From Bombilactobacillus bombi (lineage in GTDB: Bacteria > Bacillota > Bacilli > Lactobacillales > Lactobacillaceae), in NCBI RefSeq assembly GCF_964340835.1, contig NZ_OZ204251.1: a stretch of 64,000 nucleotides of DNA, one strand, 5' to 3'. Shown here in pieces: positions 55,085-64,000 of the stretch. The position numbers and the translations under genes were made by a program. The first letter of the stretch is position 1, and every line of letters starts with the position of its first letter. The notes beneath the pieces are model-generated. The model saw only the letters and a program-made list of their open reading frames with translations, had not been told where the DNA came from and made no database searches.

Positions 55085-56245
55085 GAAGAACCTCATGACC
55101 AAGTAGTTAATATTACTGGTGGTGCAGTGAAGAAAAGTGATATTCCTGCAGCTACTCAACTTTTTACAACCGACTGGGTAGTACGCTACATGGTTGATAA
55201 TTCTCTGGGCAAATATTATTTAGAACGCCATCAAGATAGCAATATTAATGCTAGCTTAGAATTCTTATTACCAAATCATTTAATTCCTATTGTAGAAAAT
55301 CAAAAATTGCAAGATTATACCTTAATTGATAATGCAATGGGGTCAGGACATATTTTGATTTATGCATTTGATTTGTTTTTACGATTTTATCAAGAACAAG
55401 GATATACCAAACGCGAAGCAGCTCATTTAATTGTGGAAAATAATTTATACGGATTAGATATTGATAAACGGGCTTTTCAACTTGCTTATTTTTCTTTGAT
55501 GATGAAAGTTAGGGAATATGATCGCCACGCATTTCAAAGTAATATAAAGCCTAATTTATTTTATTTTGAAGATGTTAATGGTATAAGTGATGAGTTTTAC
55601 CAGAGGATAGAAGCAATTAATCCTCCCTTGACTGAACAAATTAAAGATCTTGTTTCTATATTTAGTGATGCGCGAGAAATAGGCTCAATTATTCAAATAG
55701 ATCATGATTGTCCTATCAATGAATTAATCAAATTAGTTCAAGGGATTAAAATAAATGATGAACTAGATTTATACAAAATTGATGAGTCCAAAGCAAAAAT
55801 TCTCAAAATGTTCAAAATAATCAGAGTATTGTTACAAAAGTATGATATAGCTGTCACTAACCCTCCATACTTAAATAAATTCAATCCACAACTTAAAAAA
55901 TATCTGAAGAAACATTATAAAAATTATAGTCGCGATCTTTTTTCAGTTTTCATTTACCATAACGCTAATATGATTAAGCCTAATGGCTATGTAGCATTTA
56001 TGACGCCATTTGTATGGATGTTTATTAAATCATATGAAGAACTGCGTACAGAGATTTTAGATACTAAGAAAATTGACAGTTTAATTCAATTAGAGTATTC
56101 AGCATTTGAAGAGGCTACAGTTCCGATCAATACTTTTGTACTAAAAAATACAAAAAACAATACTGATACTGGTATTTATCTAAAATTGTCTGACTTTAAA
56201 GGTGGTATGGAAATTCAAAAAGATAAAGTGTTAGAAGCCATTAGT

Positions 56246-56323
56246 GACCCTAATTGTAAATACTTATATCGTTCAAATCAAACGAATTTTCAAAAAATCC
56301 CTGGAAGTCCAATAGCCTATTGG
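56246..56323 (+). repeat. Middle inverted repeat, left copy
   Basis: 78 bp with about 6 mismatches to the reverse complement of 59910-59987; encodes YLYRSNQTNFQKIPGSPIAY, directly ahead of the diverged specificity part. Confidence 0.88.
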
Positions 56324-56998
56324 GCAAGTGATAATTTGATTCATGATTTTGAAGTGGGAACCAAAATGGAAGATCTGGTTGATGCTAGAGTGGGGTTGCA
56401 AACAGGCGATAATAATAAATTTTTAAGGCAATGGTTTGAAGTAAATTACTTTAACATTAAATTTGATGCAATAAACCAACGTTCAGCACTTGAATCACAT
56501 AAAAAGTGGTTTCCGCATAATAAAGGAGGAGAATATCGAAAATGGTATGGTAACTATGATTATGTAGTTAACTGGAAGAATAATGGTTATGAGATTAGAA
56601 ATTTTAAAGATGAAAATGGTAAAACTAGATCGAGACCTCAAAATACAGAATATTACTTTCGTGAAGCTATAACTTGGTCTGATGTTACTAGTGGTGATTT
56701 TTCTATAAGATTTAGAAAAAGTGGAAGTATTAATGATGTAACTGGTATGTGTGCATATTCTTACACAAAAAGTGAATACAAATATTCTCCCTTTATTTCT
56801 TTAGGATTATTAAATTCTAAAGTAGGAAACTATATCTTTAAATTAATTAATCCAACAATACATTTATCTGTTGGTAGTTTTAAAAAATTTCCTATACTCA
56901 AAATTGATAATTATAAAGTTTTATATATGGTTAAAAATAATATCTGCATATCAAGGACGGATTGGGATTCTTTTGAAACTTCCTGGGATTTCCAGTAC

Positions 56999-57030
56999 CA
57001 TCCATTTTTAAATCATATCGCTGAACATAA
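56999..57030 (+). repeat. Inner inverted repeat, left copy
   Basis: 32 bp with one mismatch to the reverse complement of 59206-59237; encodes FLNHIAEH. Homology between the two pglX copies stops exactly at its end, as expected for a recombination boundary. Confidence 0.9.
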
Positions 57031-57067
57031 TTTATCACCTCCCTATTTTATGGTATTCTGGGAACTA

Positions 57068-57090
57068 TTGTGCCAATTTTGTGCAAAAAA
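57068..57090 (+). repeat. Recombinase-flanking repeat, left
   Basis: TTGTGCCAA-4-GTGCAAAAA just before the recombinase gene, matching in inverted orientation the element at 58212-58233. Two GTGC units each; possible arm-type binding sites. Confidence 0.5.
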
Positions 57091-57121
57091 GTAAGCACAA
57101 AATTTAAAAATGGAGGTTTTT

Positions 57122-58204
57122 ATGGTAAGTTATCAAAAAAGAGGAAAGGTTTGGCAGTATGAAATATCGTACAAAGATACTGATGGAAAATACAAAAAAT
57201 TTCGTAAATCAGGTTTTAAATTAAAGTCAGACGCTGTTTTAGCAGCATCTGAGGTACAAATCAAGCAACCATTATTTTCTAGATATAATACCGCTAATCA
57301 AACTCTAGCTATCTATTTTGACAATTGGATTATGTTATATAAACAAAATTATGTATCAAATATCACTTATATGAAATATCAAAATACAGCTAAACATATC
57401 CGCCAATATTTTGGTAATATCAAGCTTAAAGATTTAAATAAAGATATTTATCAAGAGCGAATCAATCTTTTTTCTCAAACCCATGCTAAAAGGACAGTTT
57501 CATGTTTTCATAAGCATATTAGGGCTGCTTTATTAGACGCTTTAGATGAAGGAATCATTAATAAGGACCCTACCCGTAAAGCAGTAGTTACCGGAAAAAA
57601 CTATCATGCTGCTCAAAAATTTTTAAATTATGCTGACTGGAAAAAATTAATAAATAAATTAGATTGTAATAAAACCGGGGAATTAATGATTTATTTGGCT
57701 GCTTTAACCGGCATGCGTTATGGAGAAATTGCCGGCTTAACGCCTAATCATATCAATTATGAAGATAGTACTATTAAAGTGGATCGAACCTGGGATTATA
57801 AATATCGAACCGGTTTTAAAAAAACTAAGAACAAATCTTCTCGGCGAAAAATCCCCATTGATAATCACACACTGAATTTATTAGATATCTATATTAATAC
57901 TAATCATATCAAAGAAGATGAACTAATTTTTGAACACAATGGTCAAATTTACTATAGTGCACAAATTAATAATATTTTGACAAATAAATTGAAAGAGTTG
58001 CATCTGCCACGCATTACTTTCCATGGTTTGCGACATACGCATGCTTCAATTTTACTTTATCAAGGTGTTAGTATTTTATCAGTGTCTAAACGCCTTGGAC
58101 ATAGCAATACTACTACTACCCAATCCACTTATTTGCACATTATCAAAGAATTAGAAAATAAAGATAATGATCAAATACTATCAATTTTAAACAATTCATT
58201 TTAA
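57122..58204 (+). CDS. Tyrosine recombinase (phage-integrase type), likely pglX invertase
   Basis: 360 residues from ATG 57122 (TGGAGG upstream; an earlier in-frame ATG at 57110 is part of that site). Seen: an N-terminal AP2-like arm-binding region (YQKRGKVWQYEISYKDTDGK), a SAM-like core-binding domain (LAIYFDNWIMLYKQNYVS onward), and a catalytic domain with Arg in GMRYGEIAGL (about 197), HxxR in FHGLRHTHAS (about 300), His in LGHSNT and nucleophile Tyr in STYLHI (about 336). It is bracketed by inverted repeats shared by two pglX copies and no phage genes, so inversion of pglX parts is its likely job. Confidence 0.88.
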   Translation: MVSYQKRGKVWQYEISYKDTDGKYKKFRKSGFKLKSDAVLAASEVQIKQPLFSRYNTANQTLAIYFDNWIMLYKQNYVSNITYMKYQNTAKHIRQYFGNIKLKDLNKDIYQERINLFSQTHAKRTVSCFHKHIRAALLDALDEGIINKDPTRKAVVTGKNYHAAQKFLNYADWKKLINKLDCNKTGELMIYLAALTGMRYGEIAGLTPNHINYEDSTIKVDRTWDYKYRTGFKKTKNKSSRRKIPIDNHTLNLLDIYINTNHIKEDELIFEHNGQIYYSAQINNILTNKLKELHLPRITFHGLRHTHASILLYQGVSILSVSKRLGHSNTTTTQSTYLHIIKELENKDNDQILSILNNSF

Positions 58205-58211
58205 ATGAAAA

Positions 58212-58233
58212 TTTTGGCACTTTTCTTGGCACA
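58212..58233 (-). repeat. Recombinase-flanking repeat, right
   Basis: On the minus strand TTGTGCCAA-5-GTGCCAAAA, 8 nt after the recombinase stop; inverted partner of 57068-57090. Confidence 0.5.
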
Positions 58234-58234
58234 A

Positions 58235-58280
58235 AAAAGATCCTAACATTAATTCAATTAAGAATTAGGTAGGATCATTT
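58235..58280. terminator. Bidirectional terminator between the recombinase and pglX
   Basis: Hairpin GATCCTA ... TAGGATC (58239-58276) with an inner TAATTC/GAATTA pairing, A-run and T-run on both sides. It stops both the recombinase transcript and, in the present orientation, the brxC-pglX transcript before it reaches the silent cassette. Confidence 0.85.
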
Positions 58281-61200
58281 TTATTTGATTGGCGTCAAAA
58301 TCTTAGTTTCTGCTTGTACTTTTTTATGATTAACGAGTACACCATCATCTAAATTAAGTTCAATTCTTTGATTAGCCACATGTTGTAACTCTTGATCGTA
58401 TTTAATAATTTCCGCAATTTGTTTTTTTAGTTTAGAAATTTCCTTATTAAATAGTTTGATTTGTTTTTTATCAGTTTCCATTTTTAACTGTTCTTGACGC
58501 ATTTTCAGCGTATTTTCATAAGCCTGTTGTAACTCATGCAAGTAACTAGAACGAACCATCGCCATTGTATCTGGATTATAACGATGCAAATAAATCAAAG
58601 CCTTAAAAGCTTGTGCACGTCCACTATTTAATTCCCAATAAATTGGGCGTTTTTGATAAATTTTAAGATGATCCTTTTTGAAAAAATCATTCAAGAAATA
58701 TTGCCGAATAATATCGGTTGCTTCAACACCTTTATCAAATTTTTTAGGTTCTAAAGTAGATGCAATAAAATCTAAATTTTTGTATAAATTATCATCGCCA
58801 AAAATGATTTTTAAAAATTCTTTCAAACGGTAAATAATGTCACGATTATCACCAAAATAATCTGCATCTGTTAAAACCAATACATTATCCGTATTAGGAG
58901 TAAAAGAGTGATATTTAGCACTATCCCATTCCCCACCAGCATAAGCTAATCCCTCAACATCAAGTGAATATCGACCAAAGACACAACCTATAAAGTAAGA
59001 TAAAAATGATTTAACGTCTCTTAATTGATCAGCCTTGCGAACCGAAACATCTTTATCATCTTCTTCAGGAGTTAACTCTTCTTGTAAACCATATAAATCA
59101 ATAAAAATCTTATTTAATTCTTCTTCATTAGATTTCAATTGATTGAAACGATCTAAAGCTTCTTGTTGCCACTGTTGATATGCTTCCTCTAATGACCAAT
59201 TTTGCTTATGTTCAGCGATATGATTTAAAAAAGGATGTCTAATAAAATGATAAGAATTAGTTTCAAAATTATTTAAATCATTCTGTGATTGTTTAATACA
59301 TGATTTTACATTTTCTAATATTACAGTTTTAAAAATATTCGAATTAATAACTGGTAATTTAACTAAATCGCCATTTGTAAAAGACATTGTAGGATTTAAT
59401 CCTCGAAGGATATATAGCGTAACATTAGAATTCAAAAATCCCAATATATATAATTGATCTATTTGATTTTTAAAAAACATAGATCTACTAGTATCATCAA
59501 ATATATAACCTGATTTTTTATATTTAATACTAAATTTATTGGAACTTATTTTATTCCATGTTAACCCTTCCTTAAAATAAAAGTTAGTGTTTTGAGGTCT
59601 TGATTTTAATTTACCTTTTGTAGTTTTGAAATTTTTAATTTCATATCCATTTTTTTGCCAATTTACAATATATTCATCTATTGGAATCCATTTTCTGAAA
59701 TTTCCTCCACTATTTATTGGATACCATTTAAAGTTTAGACTTGATGTTTGTTTAACTGAAACTAAATTAAATCCTATATTTTCGAATTTAACTTCATACC
59801 ATTTTCTTTCAAACTTATTATTGTCTCCGGTAGTTAGTCCTGATTTCAATTTTGAATAATAATCTAATTTTTTATATTTATTAAATATTTTTAAAATAGA
59901 TGCTGGAAACCAATAAGCTATCGGACTCCCAGGGATTTTTTGGAAATTCGTTTGATTTGAACGATATAAGTATTTGCAGTTAGGGTCATTAATAGCTTTT
60001 AAATAAGCTTTTTCCTTATTAGCTGCCGTTTTAAAGTCAACTAATCTTTCATAAGTACCAATATAGTTAATTGGTGCTTCATTTTTTAAAATAAATGCTG
60101 TTGACTGTACTATTTCACCTCCAATTTCTTCAAATGCACGAGATCCTAAATGTGCCATATTAACAATCGTTTTTTGTTGGATATTATTGCGGAATTTTTC
60201 AAAACTGGATAGAAACATCCATGATTGCTGAGTTATCATCCCAATATATCCAGATGATATTGTTAATTCTAAGATACGTTCTACAAATACTGAAAACAAA
60301 TCAGTTTTACTACTTGGATATTCTTTTTGAACATACTTTTTTAAATGTTGATCCATCTTGCTAGATCCCATATAGGGTGGATTAGAAACACATATAGAAT
60401 ATTTTTTATCTAATAATTTTGCTGTTTTAATTAAAAGCTTAAGTTTATCAAAATAATCTTCTAATTTAATGTCCATAAATGTTAATTGACCTTGAGGTAG
60501 AATATTATTTATAGATTTACCAATTTCTTGTAAATCAATATTTTTGTCTATCTTAATTAGGGAACCAAGATCATTGCCATAATTGAATTTTTTGATTAAG
60601 TTTTCTAAGTTTTTTACAAAGTCTTGAGAAATAATATTATTGTTTGGTATTAACTCGGAGATTTTAAAGTTAGTTTCTGGAACATCAACAATATTTAAAA
60701 AGATTTTATTTTTAAAGAACCTGCGATCATTTTCTCTACCTTTCATCATCAATGAAAAATACGCTAATTGATAGGCCCTTTTATCAATATCCAAACCAAA
60801 TAGATTATTTTCTACAATTAGATGAGCCGCCTCGCGTTTGGTATATCCTTCTGTTTGGTAAATCTGTAAAAAAACTTCAAATGCATATATTAAAATATGA
60901 CCTGAACCCATTGCTGGATCTAAAAAAGTTAAATCTATGACTGATATACTTAATAAATTTGAATCATCCGTAAAATTATTCTTAGAAAAAGTTGGCATAT
61001 AGTATTTCCAATTATAACTATTGGCTATCTCAATTTCGTTACGATTGTCACCACGAGCTTGTAATATTTCAATCCAATATCTACCAAGAGAATTTTGTAC
61101 AAGGTAACGAACAATCCATTCGGGAGTAAATAATTGTGTAACCGCTGGAATGTCACTAGTTGTATATTTTGATTTTTTAAAAGCTGCATCTTTCAGCTCA

Positions 61201-61922
61201 CTATTATAAAACTGATATAGCCAACCAATAATTTCTACTTGGCCTTCTTGGTGGACATCAAAATAAGCTTCTGGAATTTGGTCGATAAGATTCTTAATTA
61301 CACCTGTATTATATCTGGGTGTGAACAATAATTTCATGTAATCAGAAGTACGTTCAAAGAGACCAGGAAGGATTTTATTCAATTCATCTACTTGTTTAAA
61401 AAACAACATCTGATACATTGCATCCAAATCATTACCACGTTCACTAGCTTTAGCTCTTCTAATTAATTCTAAATCACTATTTTCTACAATGTTTAACTCA
61501 GATTGCAGTTCATGATCTTCAGCATAAAAAACAATATCAGGTTCATTACGGCCTTCTTCACTAGATAGTACCCGAATTCGACTAGGCAAATAATCATTAA
61601 CTTCCATAAAACGCAAAGCAATAATACGGTTAAACCAAGTATAAGATACTTCTTCAATTGTATCTGTAAAAGCTGTTTCCCAATCAGTACTTTTAGAACG
61701 TTCCTCCAAACGATGAACTAAGTTTTGTCGCCATTGAATTTGTTGCCCAGTAATGCCCGCACTATGTTCATCTTTATAAAATTTTATTTCTGAAGTGGAA
61801 CTTGACAATTCTTCCGCAGCTCCATCTTTGTCAATTCCTAATAAATTAGCTTGATTAGTTATTTGTTCAATTAAGTCACGTCGTGCTTGCACAGCAAATT
61901 TTCTTATACAATTTTTATCCAT
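58281..61922 (-). CDS. pglX: BREX adenine-specific DNA methyltransferase PglX (active copy)
   Basis: 1213 residues, normal for Type 1 PglX. It methylates adenine in the host BREX motif and is the specificity protein of the system. Seen: an N-terminal helical region, SAM-binding motif I DPAMGSGHILIYAF (about 335), NNLFGLDIDKRAY, catalytic SNPPYMGSS (about 512), a variable target-recognition part (about 671-895), and a C-terminal conserved helical domain with GRYSLDVEGLAYAGGEWD. It follows brxC by 16 nt. Residues 199-240, 645-671 and 895-906 match the silent cassette almost exactly at DNA level. The C-terminal 310 residues exist only once and would move with the inner inversion. Confidence 0.95.
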   Translation of the reverse strand: MDKNCIRKFAVQARRDLIEQITNQANLLGIDKDGAAEELSSSTSEIKFYKDEHSAGITGQQIQWRQNLVHRLEERSKSTDWETAFTDTIEEVSYTWFNRIIALRFMEVNDYLPSRIRVLSSEEGRNEPDIVFYAEDHELQSELNIVENSDLELIRRAKASERGNDLDAMYQMLFFKQVDELNKILPGLFERTSDYMKLLFTPRYNTGVIKNLIDQIPEAYFDVHQEGQVEIIGWLYQFYNSELKDAAFKKSKYTTSDIPAVTQLFTPEWIVRYLVQNSLGRYWIEILQARGDNRNEIEIANSYNWKYYMPTFSKNNFTDDSNLLSISVIDLTFLDPAMGSGHILIYAFEVFLQIYQTEGYTKREAAHLIVENNLFGLDIDKRAYQLAYFSLMMKGRENDRRFFKNKIFLNIVDVPETNFKISELIPNNNIISQDFVKNLENLIKKFNYGNDLGSLIKIDKNIDLQEIGKSINNILPQGQLTFMDIKLEDYFDKLKLLIKTAKLLDKKYSICVSNPPYMGSSKMDQHLKKYVQKEYPSSKTDLFSVFVERILELTISSGYIGMITQQSWMFLSSFEKFRNNIQQKTIVNMAHLGSRAFEEIGGEIVQSTAFILKNEAPINYIGTYERLVDFKTAANKEKAYLKAINDPNCKYLYRSNQTNFQKIPGSPIAYWFPASILKIFNKYKKLDYYSKLKSGLTTGDNNKFERKWYEVKFENIGFNLVSVKQTSSLNFKWYPINSGGNFRKWIPIDEYIVNWQKNGYEIKNFKTTKGKLKSRPQNTNFYFKEGLTWNKISSNKFSIKYKKSGYIFDDTSRSMFFKNQIDQLYILGFLNSNVTLYILRGLNPTMSFTNGDLVKLPVINSNIFKTVILENVKSCIKQSQNDLNNFETNSYHFIRHPFLNHIAEHKQNWSLEEAYQQWQQEALDRFNQLKSNEEELNKIFIDLYGLQEELTPEEDDKDVSVRKADQLRDVKSFLSYFIGCVFGRYSLDVEGLAYAGGEWDSAKYHSFTPNTDNVLVLTDADYFGDNRDIIYRLKEFLKIIFGDDNLYKNLDFIASTLEPKKFDKGVEATDIIRQYFLNDFFKKDHLKIYQKRPIYWELNSGRAQAFKALIYLHRYNPDTMAMVRSSYLHELQQAYENTLKMRQEQLKMETDKKQIKLFNKEISKLKKQIAEIIKYDQELQHVANQRIELNLDDGVLVNHKKVQAETKILTPIK
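59206..59237 (-). repeat. Inner inverted repeat, right copy
   Basis: Partner of 56999-57030 (31 of 32 positions), inside pglX at the junction of the specificity part and the constant C-terminus. Confidence 0.9.
59910..59987 (-). repeat. Middle inverted repeat, right copy
   Basis: Partner of 56246-56323, inside pglX just before the variable specificity part. Confidence 0.88.
61203..61324 (-). repeat. Outer inverted repeat, right copy
   Basis: Partner of 54963-55084, inside pglX at about residues 199-240, upstream of the methyltransferase core. Confidence 0.9.
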
Positions 61923-61938
61923 AATTAATTTCCTTTAT

Positions 61939-64000
61939 TTAAGGTGTAATATTTAATTGGTCATTATTTTTTAATTCAGTTATTAACTTATTTTTTAAAT
62001 TATTTATTAAATTATCAATATCTGCTTCATTAGTGATTTTTATTTCTTTATTACCTAATACTTGTGTTAGTGAGACTGTAGTTAAAGTAGATACTCCCTT
62101 ACCCTCATTATTATTAGAATTTGTACCGTTTGGACCTGAAGTAGGAGTTAGTTCGTACTCTTGCACTTTGACTTGAATCTCTTGATGCAGTTTTTTACTA
62201 ATGTTTCTAATTGCTTCACTTCCCCACACAATTATGTTCAAATCTTTATAGGATTTATCTTCTACCTCTTTTTGTTTTTGATTTATTTCAAAAGCAATTT
62301 TTTCTTCTAATTTACTTTTTACATTAGAATCTAAATTAGCTTCTCGTACTTGTGATTCTAAGTTTTGTTGTTGTGCAAAACAAAATTGCTGAAAATCTTT
62401 GAGCTTTTCATCTGCCATGTTACTAAATTGTTCAATAAAGTTTTTGTGTAATAAATTAAGTTTGGGTAAATTATCTCTTAGATTATCTTGATTAGATAAT
62501 TTTTTTTCTTCTTCAACAACAGCTTTTAACTCGCTGTCATCGTTAACTCCAATTTTTATTAATTCATACTTATCTAAATCTCGCTGAACTTTTTTCCAAA
62601 TGTCTTGACTGTTTTCATTATGATAGAAGTCTGTAATACCATGGTCTTCCATATCATCTTTCCAATCATACAATTGCTCCAACATCCCTGGAATTTGCTC
62701 ATAAAAAATATCCTGTGCAATTGCCTGTTGCAACTTAGTCAACAAATTAACTCCAGTCTGTAAATACTGATCACCCGGCATTTGCTTTTGATTAAGATAA
62801 CTATTTAATTCAACAATTTTATTATTAATCTCTGGAGCTAAGCTATTTATAATTTTTTCTGGATCATCTTTACTGCTTACAACAAACCTTTTATCTAAAA
62901 TATCAGCCGCGAATTCTTTAGCAGCCTTAATTTGCTTAAGGGGAATTTCTTTTTTTGGTTGGAATGTTAATTTATCTAGATATTGCTTCTTCGTAAAATA
63001 TCCCACGACAACTTGCTTATCTGCTTGTGCCTTCGATAAGGTTAATTTCTCACCATTCATTTCTACTCGCAGGTCACCTGCTGCAAAACATTTAGCCAAA
63101 ATCCACTCAATATCTTCAGCAGTATAATGATAAGGAATTTTTTCAAATTTACTAATAACACTTCTTAAAGAAACTTTCCCCTGAATTCCAACCATTTCTG
63201 TAATTTTTGATAAAACAGTTTTGATTGCTTGTTCATTGTCATTATCTTGAACCATTTCTTGTGCATCAAATAGATTTAAGATATCTCTTTCACTTTTAGC
63301 AGCAGTAATATAAGACAATTGGCGATAAGTATCATCAATTAACATTTGCTGGGCTTGTGCTAAGGTATTGGCAAAGTCCTTATTATGGTCTAATTTTTCC
63401 CCGTTTACATAGATATTACTATCTTCCAAAGCATTAGCTATTAAACTCTTGACTGAGTCTAATAACTGGCTACGTTCTTGGGATTTTCCAATAATAATTT
63501 GTTGTCTTCGTTCATCAGTATTTCCAGCATTATTTTTTCGCAAAAATTTACTAATTTGTTCAGCTCGATGTATATAACGCAAGTATTCATTATCATCAGG
63601 TAAGTCAATAACAATTTTAGGCTCTTCAGGTGAAAGTGAAATCCGACGTAATTCTGCTTCCTGTTGATTATATTGAATACTTAAAGGTGAATATACTTGA
63701 ATTGTTAGTTCACGATTGCTAGCACCAATAGGAATATCATCAATATTTCGATTAAAGCCGAAGATATATCGTCCTTTTAATTTAGGATAAGTAAATTTGC
63801 TAGTAATAATTTGGTCAACAAACAAATAACTTGCTCCCAATATTTTAGAAACTTCTGAATCGCTCACTTCTTCATTTTTAATTTCATTATTAACATCTTG
63901 TTCAGCATCTGTTAAAAATTCATAGGCATTTAAATTTTTCAGAATATAATTTTGACTTTCTAAATCTCTTAAAGCTTGCTTAATTTTGATTTCTAAATCT
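61939..64000 (-). CDS. brxC: BREX protein BrxC (C-terminal part; 5' end outside window)
   Basis: The frame is open to the right edge, so about 686 C-terminal residues are visible; a GTG at 63867 is not the true start. BrxC proteins have about 1200 residues with an N-terminal P-loop ATPase, which would lie outside. Seen: LFDAQEMVQDNDNEQAIKTV, the winged-helix-like ILAKCFAAGDLRVEMNGEKL, long helices and a C-terminal LTQVLGNKEIKITNEADID-type end. The call rests on its place directly ahead of pglX and this architecture; nothing in the visible half is catalytic. brxA and brxB are expected beyond 64000. Confidence 0.85.
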   Translation of the reverse strand, partial: DLEIKIKQALRDLESQNYILKNLNAYEFLTDAEQDVNNEIKNEEVSDSEVSKILGASYLFVDQIITSKFTYPKLKGRYIFGFNRNIDDIPIGASNRELTIQVYSPLSIQYNQQEAELRRISLSPEEPKIVIDLPDDNEYLRYIHRAEQISKFLRKNNAGNTDERRQQIIIGKSQERSQLLDSVKSLIANALEDSNIYVNGEKLDHNKDFANTLAQAQQMLIDDTYRQLSYITAAKSERDILNLFDAQEMVQDNDNEQAIKTVLSKITEMVGIQGKVSLRSVISKFEKIPYHYTAEDIEWILAKCFAAGDLRVEMNGEKLTLSKAQADKQVVVGYFTKKQYLDKLTFQPKKEIPLKQIKAAKEFAADILDKRFVVSSKDDPEKIINSLAPEINNKIVELNSYLNQKQMPGDQYLQTGVNLLTKLQQAIAQDIFYEQIPGMLEQLYDWKDDMEDHGITDFYHNENSQDIWKKVQRDLDKYELIKIGVNDDSELKAVVEEEKKLSNQDNLRDNLPKLNLLHKNFIEQFSNMADEKLKDFQQFCFAQQQNLESQVREANLDSNVKSKLEEKIAFEINQKQKEVEDKSYKDLNIIVWGSEAIRNISKKLHQEIQVKVQEYELTPTSGPNGTNSNNNEGKGVSTLTTVSLTQVLGNKEIKITNEADIDNLINNLKNKLITELKNNDQLNITP

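Larger units (their letters stand above)
54963..57094 (+). pseudogene. pglX: Silent second pglX core (methyltransferase plus specificity part)
   Basis: Plus-strand copy of PglX residues about 199-900, lacking the N-terminal 198 residues and the C-terminal 310. The frame is open throughout and homologous from 54963. The first codon able to start is GTG 55127, without a ribosome-binding site or visible promoter. Seen: motif I NAMGSGHILIYAF (active pglX has DPAMGSGHIL), LFGLDIDKR-like YGLDIDKRAFQL, and VTNPPYLNKF (NPPY adenine-N6 motif). Parts are near-identical to pglX, while the middle (390-500) and the region after the 78-bp repeat are strongly diverged. It ends NHIAEH then 21 unrelated codons. 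I read it as a donor cassette for PglX switching. Confidence 0.88.

Noticed and set aside
57122..58204. Prophage or integrative element marked by the integrase
   Set aside because: No phage, relaxase or excision genes, no tRNA-type attachment site; the gene is surrounded by the two pglX copies and their inverted repeats.
1..64000. CRISPR arrays, insertion sequences and rRNA genes
   Set aside because: No regularly spaced short repeats, no transposase genes and no rRNA sequence were seen on either strand.

Overview
The window looks like the chromosome of a low-GC Gram-positive lactic acid bacterium, most likely a member of the Lactobacillaceae. The reasons are AT-rich DNA, two T-box leaders, an L20-type leader, Firmicutes-only gene orders (yqeG-yqeH-yhbY-nadD-yqeK-rsfS-tmcAL, ecsAB next to hit-yhaH-prsA-yhaM, polA-mutM-coaE-nrdR-dnaB-dnaI), a class III fructose-bisphosphatase and a DyP peroxidase. 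I cannot name the species from the sequence.

Positions 1-43258 are ordinary core genome, mostly on the minus strand. They hold an ArlRS-like two-component system (kinase cut by the window edge), gnd, a ribosome/tRNA/NAD housekeeping operon, infC-rpmI-rplT under an L20 leader, a small cytochrome b5-like protein, fbp with an apparent ATT start, a nucleoside transporter plus 5'-nucleotidase pair, T-box-controlled thrS, the replication/repair operon, a DyP peroxidase, murC, ytpR and a thioredoxin-like gene. Next come trmB, ecsAB, and a divergent hit-yhaH-prsA unit. They are followed by RNA/DNA nucleases (yhaM, yhaN, yhaO), a class A penicillin-binding protein, an RluA pseudouridine synthase, T-box-controlled argS and tRNA-Gly(CCC).

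From yitT (43332) to the right edge lies a defence island. Reading leftwards on the minus strand it holds a Type 1-like BREX operon (brxC, cut by the edge; pglX; pglZ; brxL), then a SIR2 + HerA two-gene system, then an McrBC-type type IV restriction pair. A decayed yitT 3' end sits between BREX and SIR2-HerA, marking an old junction.

The most interesting structure is in BREX. Between pglX and pglZ, on the opposite strand, are a promoterless second pglX core (methyltransferase plus specificity region, lacking both ends) and a phage-type tyrosine recombinase. Three pairs of inverted repeats (about 122, 78 and 32 bp) link the silent copy to the active pglX at matching positions. Inversions between these pairs, alone or combined, would give pglX-off states, a complete replacement PglX, or chimeras with a swapped target-recognition part. 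pglZ-brxL appears to have its own promoter outside the invertible segment.
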